This document shows positions 52,109-60,802 of a stretch of DNA of 64,000 nucleotides, one piece after another. Origin of the DNA: an uncultured Porphyromonadaceae bacterium (lineage in GTDB: Bacteria > Bacteroidota > Bacteroidia > Bacteroidales > Muribaculaceae); NCBI GenBank assembly GCA_902491515.1, contig CABUIC010000008.1, positions 42,570 to 106,569 of the forward strand, in the 5' to 3' direction. The translations under genes were made by a program, and so were the position numbers. Within the stretch, counting starts at the first letter, position 1. Each line of letters starts with the position of its first letter. The notes beneath the pieces were generated by a model. It was given only the letters and a program-made list of their open reading frames with translations. It had not been told where the DNA came from and made no database searches.

Positions 52109-54907
52109 ATGGCAAAAATCAGACGAACTCTCTTCATCGGTCTTGGAGGCACGGGCATGATGGCCCTTGTGAAGACCAAGAAAATGCTTTACGACAACTA
52201 CGGCGAGATACCGCCTATGGTCGGTTTTCTCGGCATCGACACCGACGGCGGCGTATATTCCAAGTCGGAAAAGGCCGCTGACGGTACGGACATCCGCCTC
52301 ACGGCTTCCGAGCAGTACCCCATCACCGAAGTCAATCCCCGCACGATATACAACCGGACGCCGGAGGTGTTCGACTGGATTCCGAAGAGCAACGTGGAGT
52401 CGCTGAAAACCCTGACCCAGGGGGCGGGAGCGACGCGCTCCAACGGTCGCTTCGCCATCACTCTCCACGACGACAAGCTACGCGACCGCATCGCGGCGTC
52501 GGTACACGCCATCAACTCGGCCTCGCACATCAACAACCCTGCCTACGAACTCCTGTCGAACGCGACGGAAATACACGTTGTCTTCTCCCTCGGCGGCGGC
52601 ACGGGCTGCGGAACCTTCATCAACTTAGGCTATCTTCTGAGGCAGATGTACCCCAACGCCAACGACGTCAAAATCAGCGGCTACGCGCTTATGGCCGACG
52701 TGTTCCGGTCGATGGTGCAGGGCGCGGGGAGCTCCCGCGTGCGCTCCAACGCCTACGGCGCCATCCTGGACCTCGACTACCTCATGACGCTCGACACGGA
52801 GCGGCCCTTCACCTTCAAGTGGCAGCGGTCGACGCAGACTGTGGACTCGGCGCCCTACGACGCAATCTACTTCATCGACAACAAGAACGCGGACAACTAC
52901 ACCTACGAGTCGAGCGAGCCACTCTGCGACGCCATCTCGCTCGCGCTGGTGACGGGTATCGGCGAACTGAGCGTAGCCACGGCCTCGGTAGCCGACAACG
53001 TCGAGAAGGACATCGCCGAGCACACGATGGACGTTGAGATATACAAGAACGGCCGGCTCGTGGAGTCGAAGCGGTCGTGGGTCGCCGGCTTCGGCGTGAG
53101 CGAGGTATGCTTCAACGCCACGGCCCTGGCCCGCATTTTCGCCAACAAGGCGCGCCAGAACATCATCGACCGCCTGCGCAACGGAGGCTGCGACGACCCC
53201 TCGTCGATAGCCAACGCCTGGATCGACCGCAACTCCATCCGCGAGAACCTCGGGAAGGACGACGTCATCGACTATTTCATGACTCCGGCGCCCCGGGCCA
53301 TCCTCGAAGACATCAACCCGGCCTACGCGGCAGGCGACTCGGAGGCCTTCTACAACGCCAACTGCAAGGAGAACGCGCAGGCGATGGACGACAAGCTTCA
53401 GAGCCTGAAGAGCCGCATCGAGCTTTCGCTGGCCGACCTTGTAAAGGAGAACATCAACCGCGAGTGCGGCGTGTTCAACACGGAGCACATCCTCAAGGTG
53501 CTCATCTCCCAGATTCAGCTCTGCGACGGAGAGATGGAGGCGGAAATCACGAAGTTCGAGGAAGAGGGAGCCGTGGCGGAAAGCGAGGCCCGCAACCTGG
53601 TGCGCGAAATCGAGGACGCCACGGGCATCTTCTCGGGCCGCAAGCGCAAGGAGCTGTGCCAGGACCTCTGCTCGGCGACGATGGTGCGCGTGACCAAGAG
53701 CCGCGAGGTACAGCGCCGTCAGCTTGCCAGGAACTTCTACAACTGGCTTCTGAGCCTACTGCAGACCCGACTGAACCGCGTGGACACCATCTACGAGAAC
53801 CTTGCGGCGGTCTACTCGGCCTCGCGCAACGAGATAGAGGCCATCCGCCAGGGCATAGGCGCGGGAAGCTTCTTCTCCGAGGACCTGACGACGGTGGAGG
53901 TCGACAAGGTGGAATGCTCGGCGGGGGACGTGGTGATGAACGACTTCATCCGCTTCATGGAGCCCAAGGGCGGCCTGAGCATCTTCGCGTCGGAGACCTC
54001 GGGAAAGGTGGGCGAATGGCTCCGCGAGTTCGCCCTTACGCTCCCCAAGACCAAAGCCTACGCCGACACGGACCTCGAAAGCATCCTCCGGGCCCTCGGG
54101 CCCGAGGAGGTGAAGGCCATCCTGCGCCGCGCCGTGACCAAGAGCCTCCCCCTTCTGCCCTACAACTACAAGGGCTACGACACCTGCGTGCGCCAGCGCC
54201 CGACGGACTATTACTACTTCGGCGTGGCCGACCACACCAAAACGGCCCTCTCCAAGGAGCTACTGACCGAGGTCATCTCCACGTCGGGCAACGTGCAATA
54301 CTCGTCGACGGGGCTTCGCGACCGCGTAATCATCTACCACCAGGTGAGCGTGATACCTCCTTTCGCTCTGGAAAGCATCGAACGCTACGAGACGGAGTAC
54401 AACGACCGGGAGCGCGCCCATCCTGGAAGTTCCCACTGGGACATGGGCCTCTATGAACGACTGCGCGACGAGAACTTCAAGCTGGGCTTCACGGGCGGCG
54501 ACCGCGAGGAGGCCATGGGGCTTTGGATCGAGGCCCTGCTGTTCGGGCTCGTGACCTACAGCCCGGAGAAGGGGCAGTACATGCTGAGGAGCCACGCCCT
54601 CGGGGGCCGGCCGCTCTCGCAGTTCCGCGTGGCCATAGGCGACTCGCGCCACAAGGCTTTCACCTTCTTCAGCGAAAAACTGGGGGATATCCGTGCGGAA
54701 ATCGACGAGGCCGTTGCCCGGATGAACACCGGAGGCCCGGAGAACCCCGTGGCCACGCTTCCGCGGCAGTGCAAAGAGTCGGTGAACGACGGCACGTACC
54801 TCCGGCGCTTCTCGCAGTGCCCCATTCCGGAGGGCGAGCTCGAGACCTACGAAAAAGACTACAACCTCCTCAACGAGGAGATGGAATACATTCTCGACAA
54901 TCTCTGA
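52109..54907 (+). CDS. Large tubulin/FtsZ-like GTPase (Tubulin_2 / FtsZ-like family)
   Basis: 932 residues, cytoplasmic, with no signal or membrane helix. The N-terminus has three marks of the tubulin/FtsZ fold in the right order: LFIGLGGTGMMAL (about 8-20), FLGIDTD (40-46, like INTD of FtsZ) and VVFSLGGGTGCGTF (157-170), the GTP-binding tubulin signature loop. The GTPase core probably runs to about 400. The rest is helical and charged (EMEAEITKFEEEGAVAESEA, IYENLAAVYSASRNEIEAIRQ) and much longer than the C-terminal part of FtsZ, so polymerisation or partner binding through this region is inferred. Encoded 5 nt before the protease gene. Cellular role unknown. Confidence 0.87.
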   Translation: MAKIRRTLFIGLGGTGMMALVKTKKMLYDNYGEIPPMVGFLGIDTDGGVYSKSEKAADGTDIRLTASEQYPITEVNPRTIYNRTPEVFDWIPKSNVESLKTLTQGAGATRSNGRFAITLHDDKLRDRIAASVHAINSASHINNPAYELLSNATEIHVVFSLGGGTGCGTFINLGYLLRQMYPNANDVKISGYALMADVFRSMVQGAGSSRVRSNAYGAILDLDYLMTLDTERPFTFKWQRSTQTVDSAPYDAIYFIDNKNADNYTYESSEPLCDAISLALVTGIGELSVATASVADNVEKDIAEHTMDVEIYKNGRLVESKRSWVAGFGVSEVCFNATALARIFANKARQNIIDRLRNGGCDDPSSIANAWIDRNSIRENLGKDDVIDYFMTPAPRAILEDINPAYAAGDSEAFYNANCKENAQAMDDKLQSLKSRIELSLADLVKENINRECGVFNTEHILKVLISQIQLCDGEMEAEITKFEEEGAVAESEARNLVREIEDATGIFSGRKRKELCQDLCSATMVRVTKSREVQRRQLARNFYNWLLSLLQTRLNRVDTIYENLAAVYSASRNEIEAIRQGIGAGSFFSEDLTTVEVDKVECSAGDVVMNDFIRFMEPKGGLSIFASETSGKVGEWLREFALTLPKTKAYADTDLESILRALGPEEVKAILRRAVTKSLPLLPYNYKGYDTCVRQRPTDYYYFGVADHTKTALSKELLTEVISTSGNVQYSSTGLRDRVIIYHQVSVIPPFALESIERYETEYNDRERAHPGSSHWDMGLYERLRDENFKLGFTGGDREEAMGLWIEALLFGLVTYSPEKGQYMLRSHALGGRPLSQFRVAIGDSRHKAFTFFSEKLGDIRAEIDEAVARMNTGGPENPVATLPRQCKESVNDGTYLRRFSQCPIPEGELETYEKDYNLLNEEMEYILDNL

Positions 54908-54912
54908 AATAG

Positions 54913-57900
54913 ATGACCCATATCACATGTCTCTGGCCGGCGGCGTCGATGAAGCCGCTGGCCGGAGCAGTATCCGATTTCATCAGACTCCGCTCGCCGG
55001 AACCCGAGGCCTACAACAGCGAGAGCGGCCCTCTGTCCCCAGGGGCGGCTCCAGGGGCGGCGCTTGCCGAACTTTACCGCAGGACCGTGTCGCTGAGCGA
55101 CGACAATCCTACGCTCCACCTCTTCGCTGTGGTTCCGCTGTACGAGGCGGAGGCGGAGGAGACGGTCTGCGCGCTGGCCGACGAGGCCGCGGCCTGCGTG
55201 ATGCCCGTGACGCTGTGCGTAATCGGACTCCGCGGATGGCTCGCGAATGCCGCAGAAAACAGTCCCGCGGCCCCCTCGCGGGCTGACGACGCCGCGGAGA
55301 GGGCGAGAATATCAGGCATCGCCGGCAAAGTCGGCTCGCTGCCTGTACCGGCGAGCTTCTGCGTTCTCGACGACTTCCTCGACAACAACGCGCCGGTAAA
55401 CTTCGACTTTACGCGGCTCGCGCGCTTCCTCGGGGAGTTCTTCACGGCAGTCATGTCCAACTATCCGGCCCTCTTCCCTCCGGTGGTCTACCAGCAGGCG
55501 GGTGCGGTGATGGGCCTCGGGCTGGCGAGCGTGGAATTCACGCGGCCGAAGTTCGAGGAGTTCCTGATGAGCAAGGCTTTCGCTTCGGCGCTGAAGAAAG
55601 CGGGGGTGACGGAAGAGAGGGTGAACCTTTCGAAGGCCGACGCCGCGGCGGCGGATGCGCTGAGGGACATCCCCGGCTACTACGCGAGGCTCTACGCCCG
55701 GCATGTGGAGCATCCGGCCAAGCTCGGGAAGACCTCCAACGAAATCAACGACGAAATCAGCGCCGCCATCGAGAAGGACCGCAAGGCCATCGCATCGAAG
55801 CTGGCCTCTGTAGTCTTCGCCGACGGGCGGTCCATGCCCGAGCGGGAGGCGACCCTCGCGCTTATCCTCGGGAAGGACAACCGCTACCTGCGGGGTATGA
55901 CCCCGAATCTCGACTGCATCTTCGATGACTCCTTCGCCGAGCCGCTTGAAGTGTTCCTCCAGGCCTCGAAGTCGGCGCGCGCGTGGCTGGGGCTGGACCG
56001 CGACGTGGAGCTTCCTATCCGCGGGGACTATCCCGAGCTGTGCTATCCGCCTGTGGGCAGGGACGACAAGGGCAAGCCTGTTCCGGACCCGCGCAACTCG
56101 GAGTGCTTCAACCCTCTGGCCGATATAAAGCGCCTGCGCCTCGAGATAATCGAGCTTTCGGCGTGGATCCGCCGGAGCAACGAGCGACTGGAGAAACTGA
56201 TGAACACACAGCGTGCGCGCGGAGAGGCCCTGACGGTACTCAACGAGGAGGGCACGCTGGTAGTGCCCGCGGTGTGGCGCCGGGCCTCCGCGCCGGAGGA
56301 GCCGCTGTCGGAAAAATACGCACCACGTCCGGGGCTGACCCTTCCGCCGTCGGTCGACCTGCGGCGCTTCTTCGGGCCGGCCGTCAGTCAGGGTGAGCTC
56401 GGGGCCTGCAGCTCCTTCGCGACGGCAGCTCTCTACGAGGGGCTTGCCAACCGGCTGAATCCCGACGGCGAAAAACGGCTGAAACTCAGCGAGGCCTATC
56501 TTTTCTACCATTCCAACATCCTGACTGGCAAAAAGGACAAGGGCAGCAACTTCAGCGAGCAGTTCGCCATCCTGGCGAAGGCGGGAGCCTGCCGAGGTGA
56601 GCTTTACGAATACTCCGACAGGGACCCCGACCGCGAGCCGGGCGCCGACGCCACGGCCGACGCACAGGAGCACCGCCTCCTGCGGGCCCTCGAAGTGCCT
56701 CTGGAACGCACAGGCCGGAAGTTCGAGGACATGGAGAAGAACCACACGCTCATCACCTCGGCGCTGGCCGAAGGATTCCCGGTAGGACTATCTCTGCGCA
56801 TCCCCGAGAAATTCGGTGCCTCAGGACCGTACATCGGGCGCCCCACTGATGCTGAAATCGCCGAAGGGGCGCTCTACAACCACGCCATGGCCATCGTCGG
56901 CTACGACGAGCAGGCAAAAATCTACATCGTGCGCAATTCCTGGGGCAAGGACTTCGGCGACGAGGGCTACTGCTACGTGTCAGCGGCCTACATCGACGAC
57001 CCGGCGCTCAACAACTTCTGCTGCATAATCGAGCGGACTACGGACACGGAATCGGCAGCGGAGGACAGCCCTCTGCCCGTGGTGGCAAAAATCGCCGGAA
57101 CGGAGACGGAAGTGGAAATCCGGTCGATCCGCAACGCTCTCGAGTACGCCAACATTCAGCTCGACGGCTGTACGGCGGAATTCGCGGCGGCCTACCGCTA
57201 CTTCACGAACCTGATAGACATCCTTAGCATGCCGCGCACGCGGCGAAATCTGCTCGGATTTCTCAAAAGCGCCATCGCCTCAGATATCAGCGAGCTCCGT
57301 GAGCGCGAGACGGATATGCGCAACAACATCAAGGCCAACCGCGAGCGGCAGTTCCGGATATTCTGGTCAGGGAACGCTTTCGTGGCCCTGATTGCGGGAG
57401 GAATCACCCTGCTGTGTACCATGGCGACCTGGGACGACGGGGGAAAATGCTTCCTTGCCGCGGGTGCGGCTGCCCTCGGGTGGCTGCTGTTCATGCTGAT
57501 ATTCTACTTCTCATACTGGAAGCCTAAAAAGGACCGGGACTACAAGGACGCCATCAACGAGCTCGCGGAGGGCATCCTTCACCTCGAGCGGCGGGAGGAG
57601 TCGCTGGAGATGAGGTTCTTCGCGGCCGGCGCGGTGCTCGACATGCTCAAGGACATCCGTCAGGAGCTGGAGGGCACTTACGTGCGCCTTTCGTCCTTCG
57701 TGTCGAACCTCAGGCTCTGGCATAAGGAATACGAGAAGCGGAGTCTGGCCCTGGACCTTGGGGACGACCCGAAATTCCGCGTCCTGGGCGACCGCGACGT
57801 GCTTTTAGCCTATTTCCGGCAGTATGAGAACAACATCGCCTCGACCTTCGACTTCATGGCGGCCTTCCGGAGCTTCGAGGTCAGGCCGGAGGGTCTGGCG

Positions 57901-58251
57901 GAGCTCAGGCGAAGCATGGAGGACTCGGCCCGCGCCGCCGTTGCCCGAAGCTTCGGCCCACGCTACTTCGCCGACCATCTCACCGCGTCGCCCCCGGCGC
58001 CCTACCTTCCGGAGGTAGACCTCGCGGAGACCATGGCGCGGCTCAACCGCATGTCGCAGGCAATGCTCCGGCACGTGGGCGCCACCCCCTCGGAGACGCG
58101 TATCGTCGTGGCCTCCCACAGCAACCTCACTGCCTGGGGCGAGCGCATCCGCCGCCACTTCAGCACCCTGCCGACCATCGTCCCGACCCACGATCCCGAC
58201 CGCATCACCCTCATCACCCAGATATTCCTCCCCCCGGAGGATGTGATGTGA
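54913..58251 (+). CDS. Large membrane protein with a papain-like (C1A) cysteine protease domain
   Basis: 1112 residues, no signal peptide. An N-terminal half of unknown fold (about 1-450) precedes a C1A peptidase domain with every key residue: Gln493 and Cys499 in VSQGELGACSSFA, His657 in YNHAMAIVGYD and Asn675 in VRNSWGKDFGDEGY. Two hydrophobic helices follow (about 818-838 and 847-869), then a helical, coiled-coil-like part and a C-terminal region (about 1000-1112). With no signal and a helix hairpin, both the protease and the C-terminus should face the cytoplasm, on the same side as the tubulin-like partner. There is no classical propeptide next to the domain. Substrate unknown. Confidence 0.85.
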   Translation: MTHITCLWPAASMKPLAGAVSDFIRLRSPEPEAYNSESGPLSPGAAPGAALAELYRRTVSLSDDNPTLHLFAVVPLYEAEAEETVCALADEAAACVMPVTLCVIGLRGWLANAAENSPAAPSRADDAAERARISGIAGKVGSLPVPASFCVLDDFLDNNAPVNFDFTRLARFLGEFFTAVMSNYPALFPPVVYQQAGAVMGLGLASVEFTRPKFEEFLMSKAFASALKKAGVTEERVNLSKADAAAADALRDIPGYYARLYARHVEHPAKLGKTSNEINDEISAAIEKDRKAIASKLASVVFADGRSMPEREATLALILGKDNRYLRGMTPNLDCIFDDSFAEPLEVFLQASKSARAWLGLDRDVELPIRGDYPELCYPPVGRDDKGKPVPDPRNSECFNPLADIKRLRLEIIELSAWIRRSNERLEKLMNTQRARGEALTVLNEEGTLVVPAVWRRASAPEEPLSEKYAPRPGLTLPPSVDLRRFFGPAVSQGELGACSSFATAALYEGLANRLNPDGEKRLKLSEAYLFYHSNILTGKKDKGSNFSEQFAILAKAGACRGELYEYSDRDPDREPGADATADAQEHRLLRALEVPLERTGRKFEDMEKNHTLITSALAEGFPVGLSLRIPEKFGASGPYIGRPTDAEIAEGALYNHAMAIVGYDEQAKIYIVRNSWGKDFGDEGYCYVSAAYIDDPALNNFCCIIERTTDTESAAEDSPLPVVAKIAGTETEVEIRSIRNALEYANIQLDGCTAEFAAAYRYFTNLIDILSMPRTRRNLLGFLKSAIASDISELRERETDMRNNIKANRERQFRIFWSGNAFVALIAGGITLLCTMATWDDGGKCFLAAGAAALGWLLFMLIFYFSYWKPKKDRDYKDAINELAEGILHLERREESLEMRFFAAGAVLDMLKDIRQELEGTYVRLSSFVSNLRLWHKEYEKRSLALDLGDDPKFRVLGDRDVLLAYFRQYENNIASTFDFMAAFRSFEVRPEGLAELRRSMEDSARAAVARSFGPRYFADHLTASPPAPYLPEVDLAETMARLNRMSQAMLRHVGATPSETRIVVASHSNLTAWGERIRRHFSTLPTIVPTHDPDRITLITQIFLPPEDVM

Positions 58252-58291
58252 GTCTGTAGCTTTCTACGTATGTGTGTCATAACAATATGGG

Positions 58292-58412
58292 TGTGTCAAA
58301 ATTCAAATTCGCCCGTTCGGAGCGGACGCGCCACTGGCGCGTCCCTACTCATTTTCAACGCGTTAAAGCAAGAATGTTTCAAGAATTATCTACCAAGCGG
58401 TATTTTGACACA
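58292..58412. repeat. Palindromic repeat element, copy A (121 bp with 11-bp terminal inverted repeats)
   Basis: The ends TGTGTCAAAAT (58292-58302) and ATTTTGACACA (58402-58412) are perfect inverted repeats. The centre holds the palindrome GGACGCGCCA-c-TGGCGCGTCC (58324-58344). No clear target duplication is seen and there is no open frame, so it looks like a MITE or REP-like element. It fills most of the gap between the protease and nuclease genes. A closely similar 120-bp copy is inside rsmF. Confidence 0.85.
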
Positions 58413-58463
58413 TTCCCGCACGTAAACTGATGACCTGATTTCCCGGCCACAGGTGATTCGGGA

Positions 58464-58495
58464 TTTGGAATTTTGGGCGGGGTTTTGTATTTTTG
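58464..58495 (+). promoter_or_regulatory. Promoter of the PD-(D/E)XK nuclease gene, directly at the start codon
   Basis: TTTG (58464-58467), 20-nt spacer, TATTTTTG (58488-58495): full consensus. The ATG at 58500 follows after 4 nt, so the mRNA is probably leaderless, as for the VWA operon. The gene frame continues upstream to 58473, but that start would lie inside the promoter. Confidence 0.75.
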
Positions 58496-58499
58496 CGAG

Positions 58500-59255
58500 A
58501 TGAATTACAATGAGCGGAACGCGCACGCACGGGACCGTCGGCTTCATTTCGACGCTCCGACGCATACTTATTATGTAGACCGTGAGTCGGACGGCAGTCA
58601 GCTTGTCTGCGAGTCGGTGACGACTATCGTGGAGGGGCTTTTCGAGCAGTTCGACGCAGACTACTGGGCCGCGCGCAAGGCCACGCCGGAGCATCCGGCG
58701 GAGGCTATCAAGGCAGAATGGGAAGCCAAGGCCCGGAGGGCGAGCGCTCTCGGGACGGAGCTTCACGACCGCGTGGAGCGCTACTACCTCGGCGAGAAGC
58801 CTTCGCCTGAGGCCTGCGCGGACAGGGCTTTCGGGAATTTTCTCCGCTTCGCCTCCGTCCACCGGCTCGTGCCTTTCCGCTCGGAATGGCGGATTTTCAG
58901 CGAGAGGTACCGTGTGGCGGGGACTCTGGATTTCCTTGCCGGGGAGAGGGGCCGCTTCGAGCTGTGGGACTGGAAACGGTCGTCGAAGGTGGTATCGCCC
59001 GAGGGGGAGCCTATCTGCGAGGGGTTCCGGGGGAAGTGCGGCGTAAAGGCCGCAGTGGCCCATATTCCTGACACGTCGTACTGGCACTACGCCCTTCAGC
59101 TCAGTCTTTACCGCTATATCCTTGAAACTGAATACGACATCCCGACGGCTGTTGCCCGCTTAGGGGTGTTCCATCCCGACTACGGCTGCCCGTGGGTGGT
59201 GGAGGTGCCTTATCTCCGCCGCGAGGCCAAAGCAATACTCGACAGCAGGTTATGA
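58500..59255 (+). CDS. PD-(D/E)XK-family nuclease (RecB/Cas4/phage exonuclease type)
   Basis: 251 residues from MNYNERNAHARD. It shows the standard order of this nuclease fold: LHFDAPTHTYYVD with SVTTIVEGL, the GTELHDRVERYYLGE helix (His for metal), RSEWRIFSERYRVAGTLDFLAG (Asp), FELWDWKRSSK (Asp-x-Lys as D-W-K) and the final QLSLYRYILETEY helix. Enzymes of this type cut or resect DNA in phage recombination, CRISPR adaptation or RecB-like repair. No phage or Cas gene is next to it. Its stop overlaps rsmF by 4 bp, an odd partner that suggests simple coupling. The actual substrate is unknown. Confidence 0.85.
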   Translation: MNYNERNAHARDRRLHFDAPTHTYYVDRESDGSQLVCESVTTIVEGLFEQFDADYWAARKATPEHPAEAIKAEWEAKARRASALGTELHDRVERYYLGEKPSPEACADRAFGNFLRFASVHRLVPFRSEWRIFSERYRVAGTLDFLAGERGRFELWDWKRSSKVVSPEGEPICEGFRGKCGVKAAVAHIPDTSYWHYALQLSLYRYILETEYDIPTAVARLGVFHPDYGCPWVVEVPYLRREAKAILDSRL

Positions 59256-60793
59256 CAGAAGAGCGCACACTCCCCGCAGGCTTTGCGGAACGGATGGAGG
59301 CCGAGCTGGGCACAGAGACGGCTTCGCGGGTGCTCGCGGCCCTCCGCGGGAGCGCACCCGCGCGTGCCGCAGTGCGCATAAACCGCCGGAAGGGCGCTGT
59401 GCCCGGGGCGGACTTATGCGGCGAACCCGTGCCCTGGAGCGGGGGCGAGGGCTTCTACATCAAAGGGGAGCGCCCCGTATTCGCTTATGACCCGGCGTGG
59501 CACGCCGGGCTCTACTACGTGCAGGATGCCTCCTCTATGGCCATTTCGGCGGCAGTCGCCGAGGTGTCGGCCGAGGCGGAAAGTCCCCTGCGCTACCTCG
59601 ACATGTGCGCCGCTCCAGGCGGCAAGACCATCGCGGCCATAGACGCACTTCCGGAGGGGAGCACGGTAGTGGCCAACGAGTTCGACCGCCGGCGCGCGGG
59701 CATCCTCGTGGAGAATCTTGAGAAATGGGGCTATCCGGATGTTGCCGCCTCCTGCGGCGACACGTCGGCTTTCAGGGAGCTGCCGGGGATGTTCGACATC
59801 GTGGCAGTTGACGCGCCCTGCTCGGGCGAGGGGATGATGCGCAAGGAAGCTGAGGCGATAGCGCAGTGGAGTCCGGGGCTCGTGAGCGACTGCTCGGCAC
59901 TCCAGCGCGAAATCCTCGGAAACGCCGTCGAGGCCCTGCGTCCGGGCGGCTTCCTCATATACAGCACGTGTACTTTCAACCGCGAGGAGAACGAAGACAA
60001 TGTGGCGTGGGCCATCAGTGAATTTGGACTTGAGATTATTGAATTAAAGACACTTGCAGGGACTCCGGGAGTTGTGAGCCTCGAGCCGGGCTGCTACCGC
60101 TTTATGCCGGGCTACGTCGAGGGCGAGGGACTTTTCCTGTGTGTCCTCCGCAATCCGGAGGATGCTCCTACGGGCGAGGTCAAGTTTGTGTCAAAATCCA
60201 AATTAGCCCGTTCGGGGCGGACGCGCCATGGCGCATCCCTACAAGTTTCAAAGGGGTCAAAGCAAGGAGATTTCAAGAACTCTCTCACCAAAGGAATTAC
60301 GACACAGCCTCACGTCCGCGAGATGGCAAAAGCCTGCCTCGGAGAGGGATTTGCCCCCATAGCCGCAGACAAGGCCGGGACCGCGTTCTCGGCAATTCCC
60401 ATAGATAAAAAAGAATTTTATGCGGCTCTCGGTTCGGCGCTCGACCTGCGGATGTGCGGCACTGCCATAGGTAGCGTCAAGGGCCGCGACATAGCTCCGG
60501 CGCACAGCCTCGCGCTGAGCACGTCAGTCCGCCCGGAGGCCTTCCCGCGCGTGGAGCTCGCGGACATCCAACAGACCATCAGTTACTTGCGCGGCGAAGG
60601 GCTCGGCGACTTAGGCGAGGGAGTGCCCAAAGGGGCCGTCATCGTCACCTTCGGCGGCGCACCGCTCGGCTTTGTGAAAAACCTCGGAAAGCGCGCCAAC
60701 AACCTTTTCCCCCAACACCTCAGGCTCAAGACAGTTCCCGCCGCCGGATATCAGGCTCCGGAGCTCGTGCGCCTGAGCCACAATCCAGTATAA
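59252..60793 (+). CDS. rsmF: RsmF/NOL1-family rRNA m5C methyltransferase with in-frame repeat insertion
   Basis: 513 residues from MTEERTLPAGF. SAM-binding motif LDMCAAPGGKT (about 118-128), then VAVDAPCSGEGMMRK with one catalytic Cys and IYSTCTFNREENED with the second (m5C enzymes use both). The C-terminal rRNA-binding region (about 375-513) includes FGGAPLGFVKNLGKRANNLFPQ. Between the two halves, 40 codons (60188-60307) correspond to the palindromic element copy B and add a basic Lys/Arg/Ser-rich loop. The reading frame is kept, so the protein is probably functional. Upstream overlap with the nuclease gene is 4 bp; the ABC exporter follows 9 nt later. Confidence 0.93.
   Translation: MTEERTLPAGFAERMEAELGTETASRVLAALRGSAPARAAVRINRRKGAVPGADLCGEPVPWSGGEGFYIKGERPVFAYDPAWHAGLYYVQDASSMAISAAVAEVSAEAESPLRYLDMCAAPGGKTIAAIDALPEGSTVVANEFDRRRAGILVENLEKWGYPDVAASCGDTSAFRELPGMFDIVAVDAPCSGEGMMRKEAEAIAQWSPGLVSDCSALQREILGNAVEALRPGGFLIYSTCTFNREENEDNVAWAISEFGLEIIELKTLAGTPGVVSLEPGCYRFMPGYVEGEGLFLCVLRNPEDAPTGEVKFVSKSKLARSGRTRHGASLQVSKGSKQGDFKNSLTKGITTQPHVREMAKACLGEGFAPIAADKAGTAFSAIPIDKKEFYAALGSALDLRMCGTAIGSVKGRDIAPAHSLALSTSVRPEAFPRVELADIQQTISYLRGEGLGDLGEGVPKGAVIVTFGGAPLGFVKNLGKRANNLFPQHLRLKTVPAAGYQAPELVRLSHNPV
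60187..60306. repeat. Palindromic repeat element, copy B, in frame inside rsmF (120 bp)
   Basis: It aligns over its whole length with copy A: left end TGTGTCAAAAT (60187-60197) is identical, right end ATTACGACACA (60296-60306) differs at two of 11 positions, and the core reads GGACGCGCCA-TGGCGCATCC (60219-60238). Length 120 is a multiple of three and the frame used has no stop. It adds a 40-residue basic segment to the linker between the methyltransferase and rRNA-binding parts. Confidence 0.85.
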
Positions 60794-60802
60794 ACCAACA
60801 GA

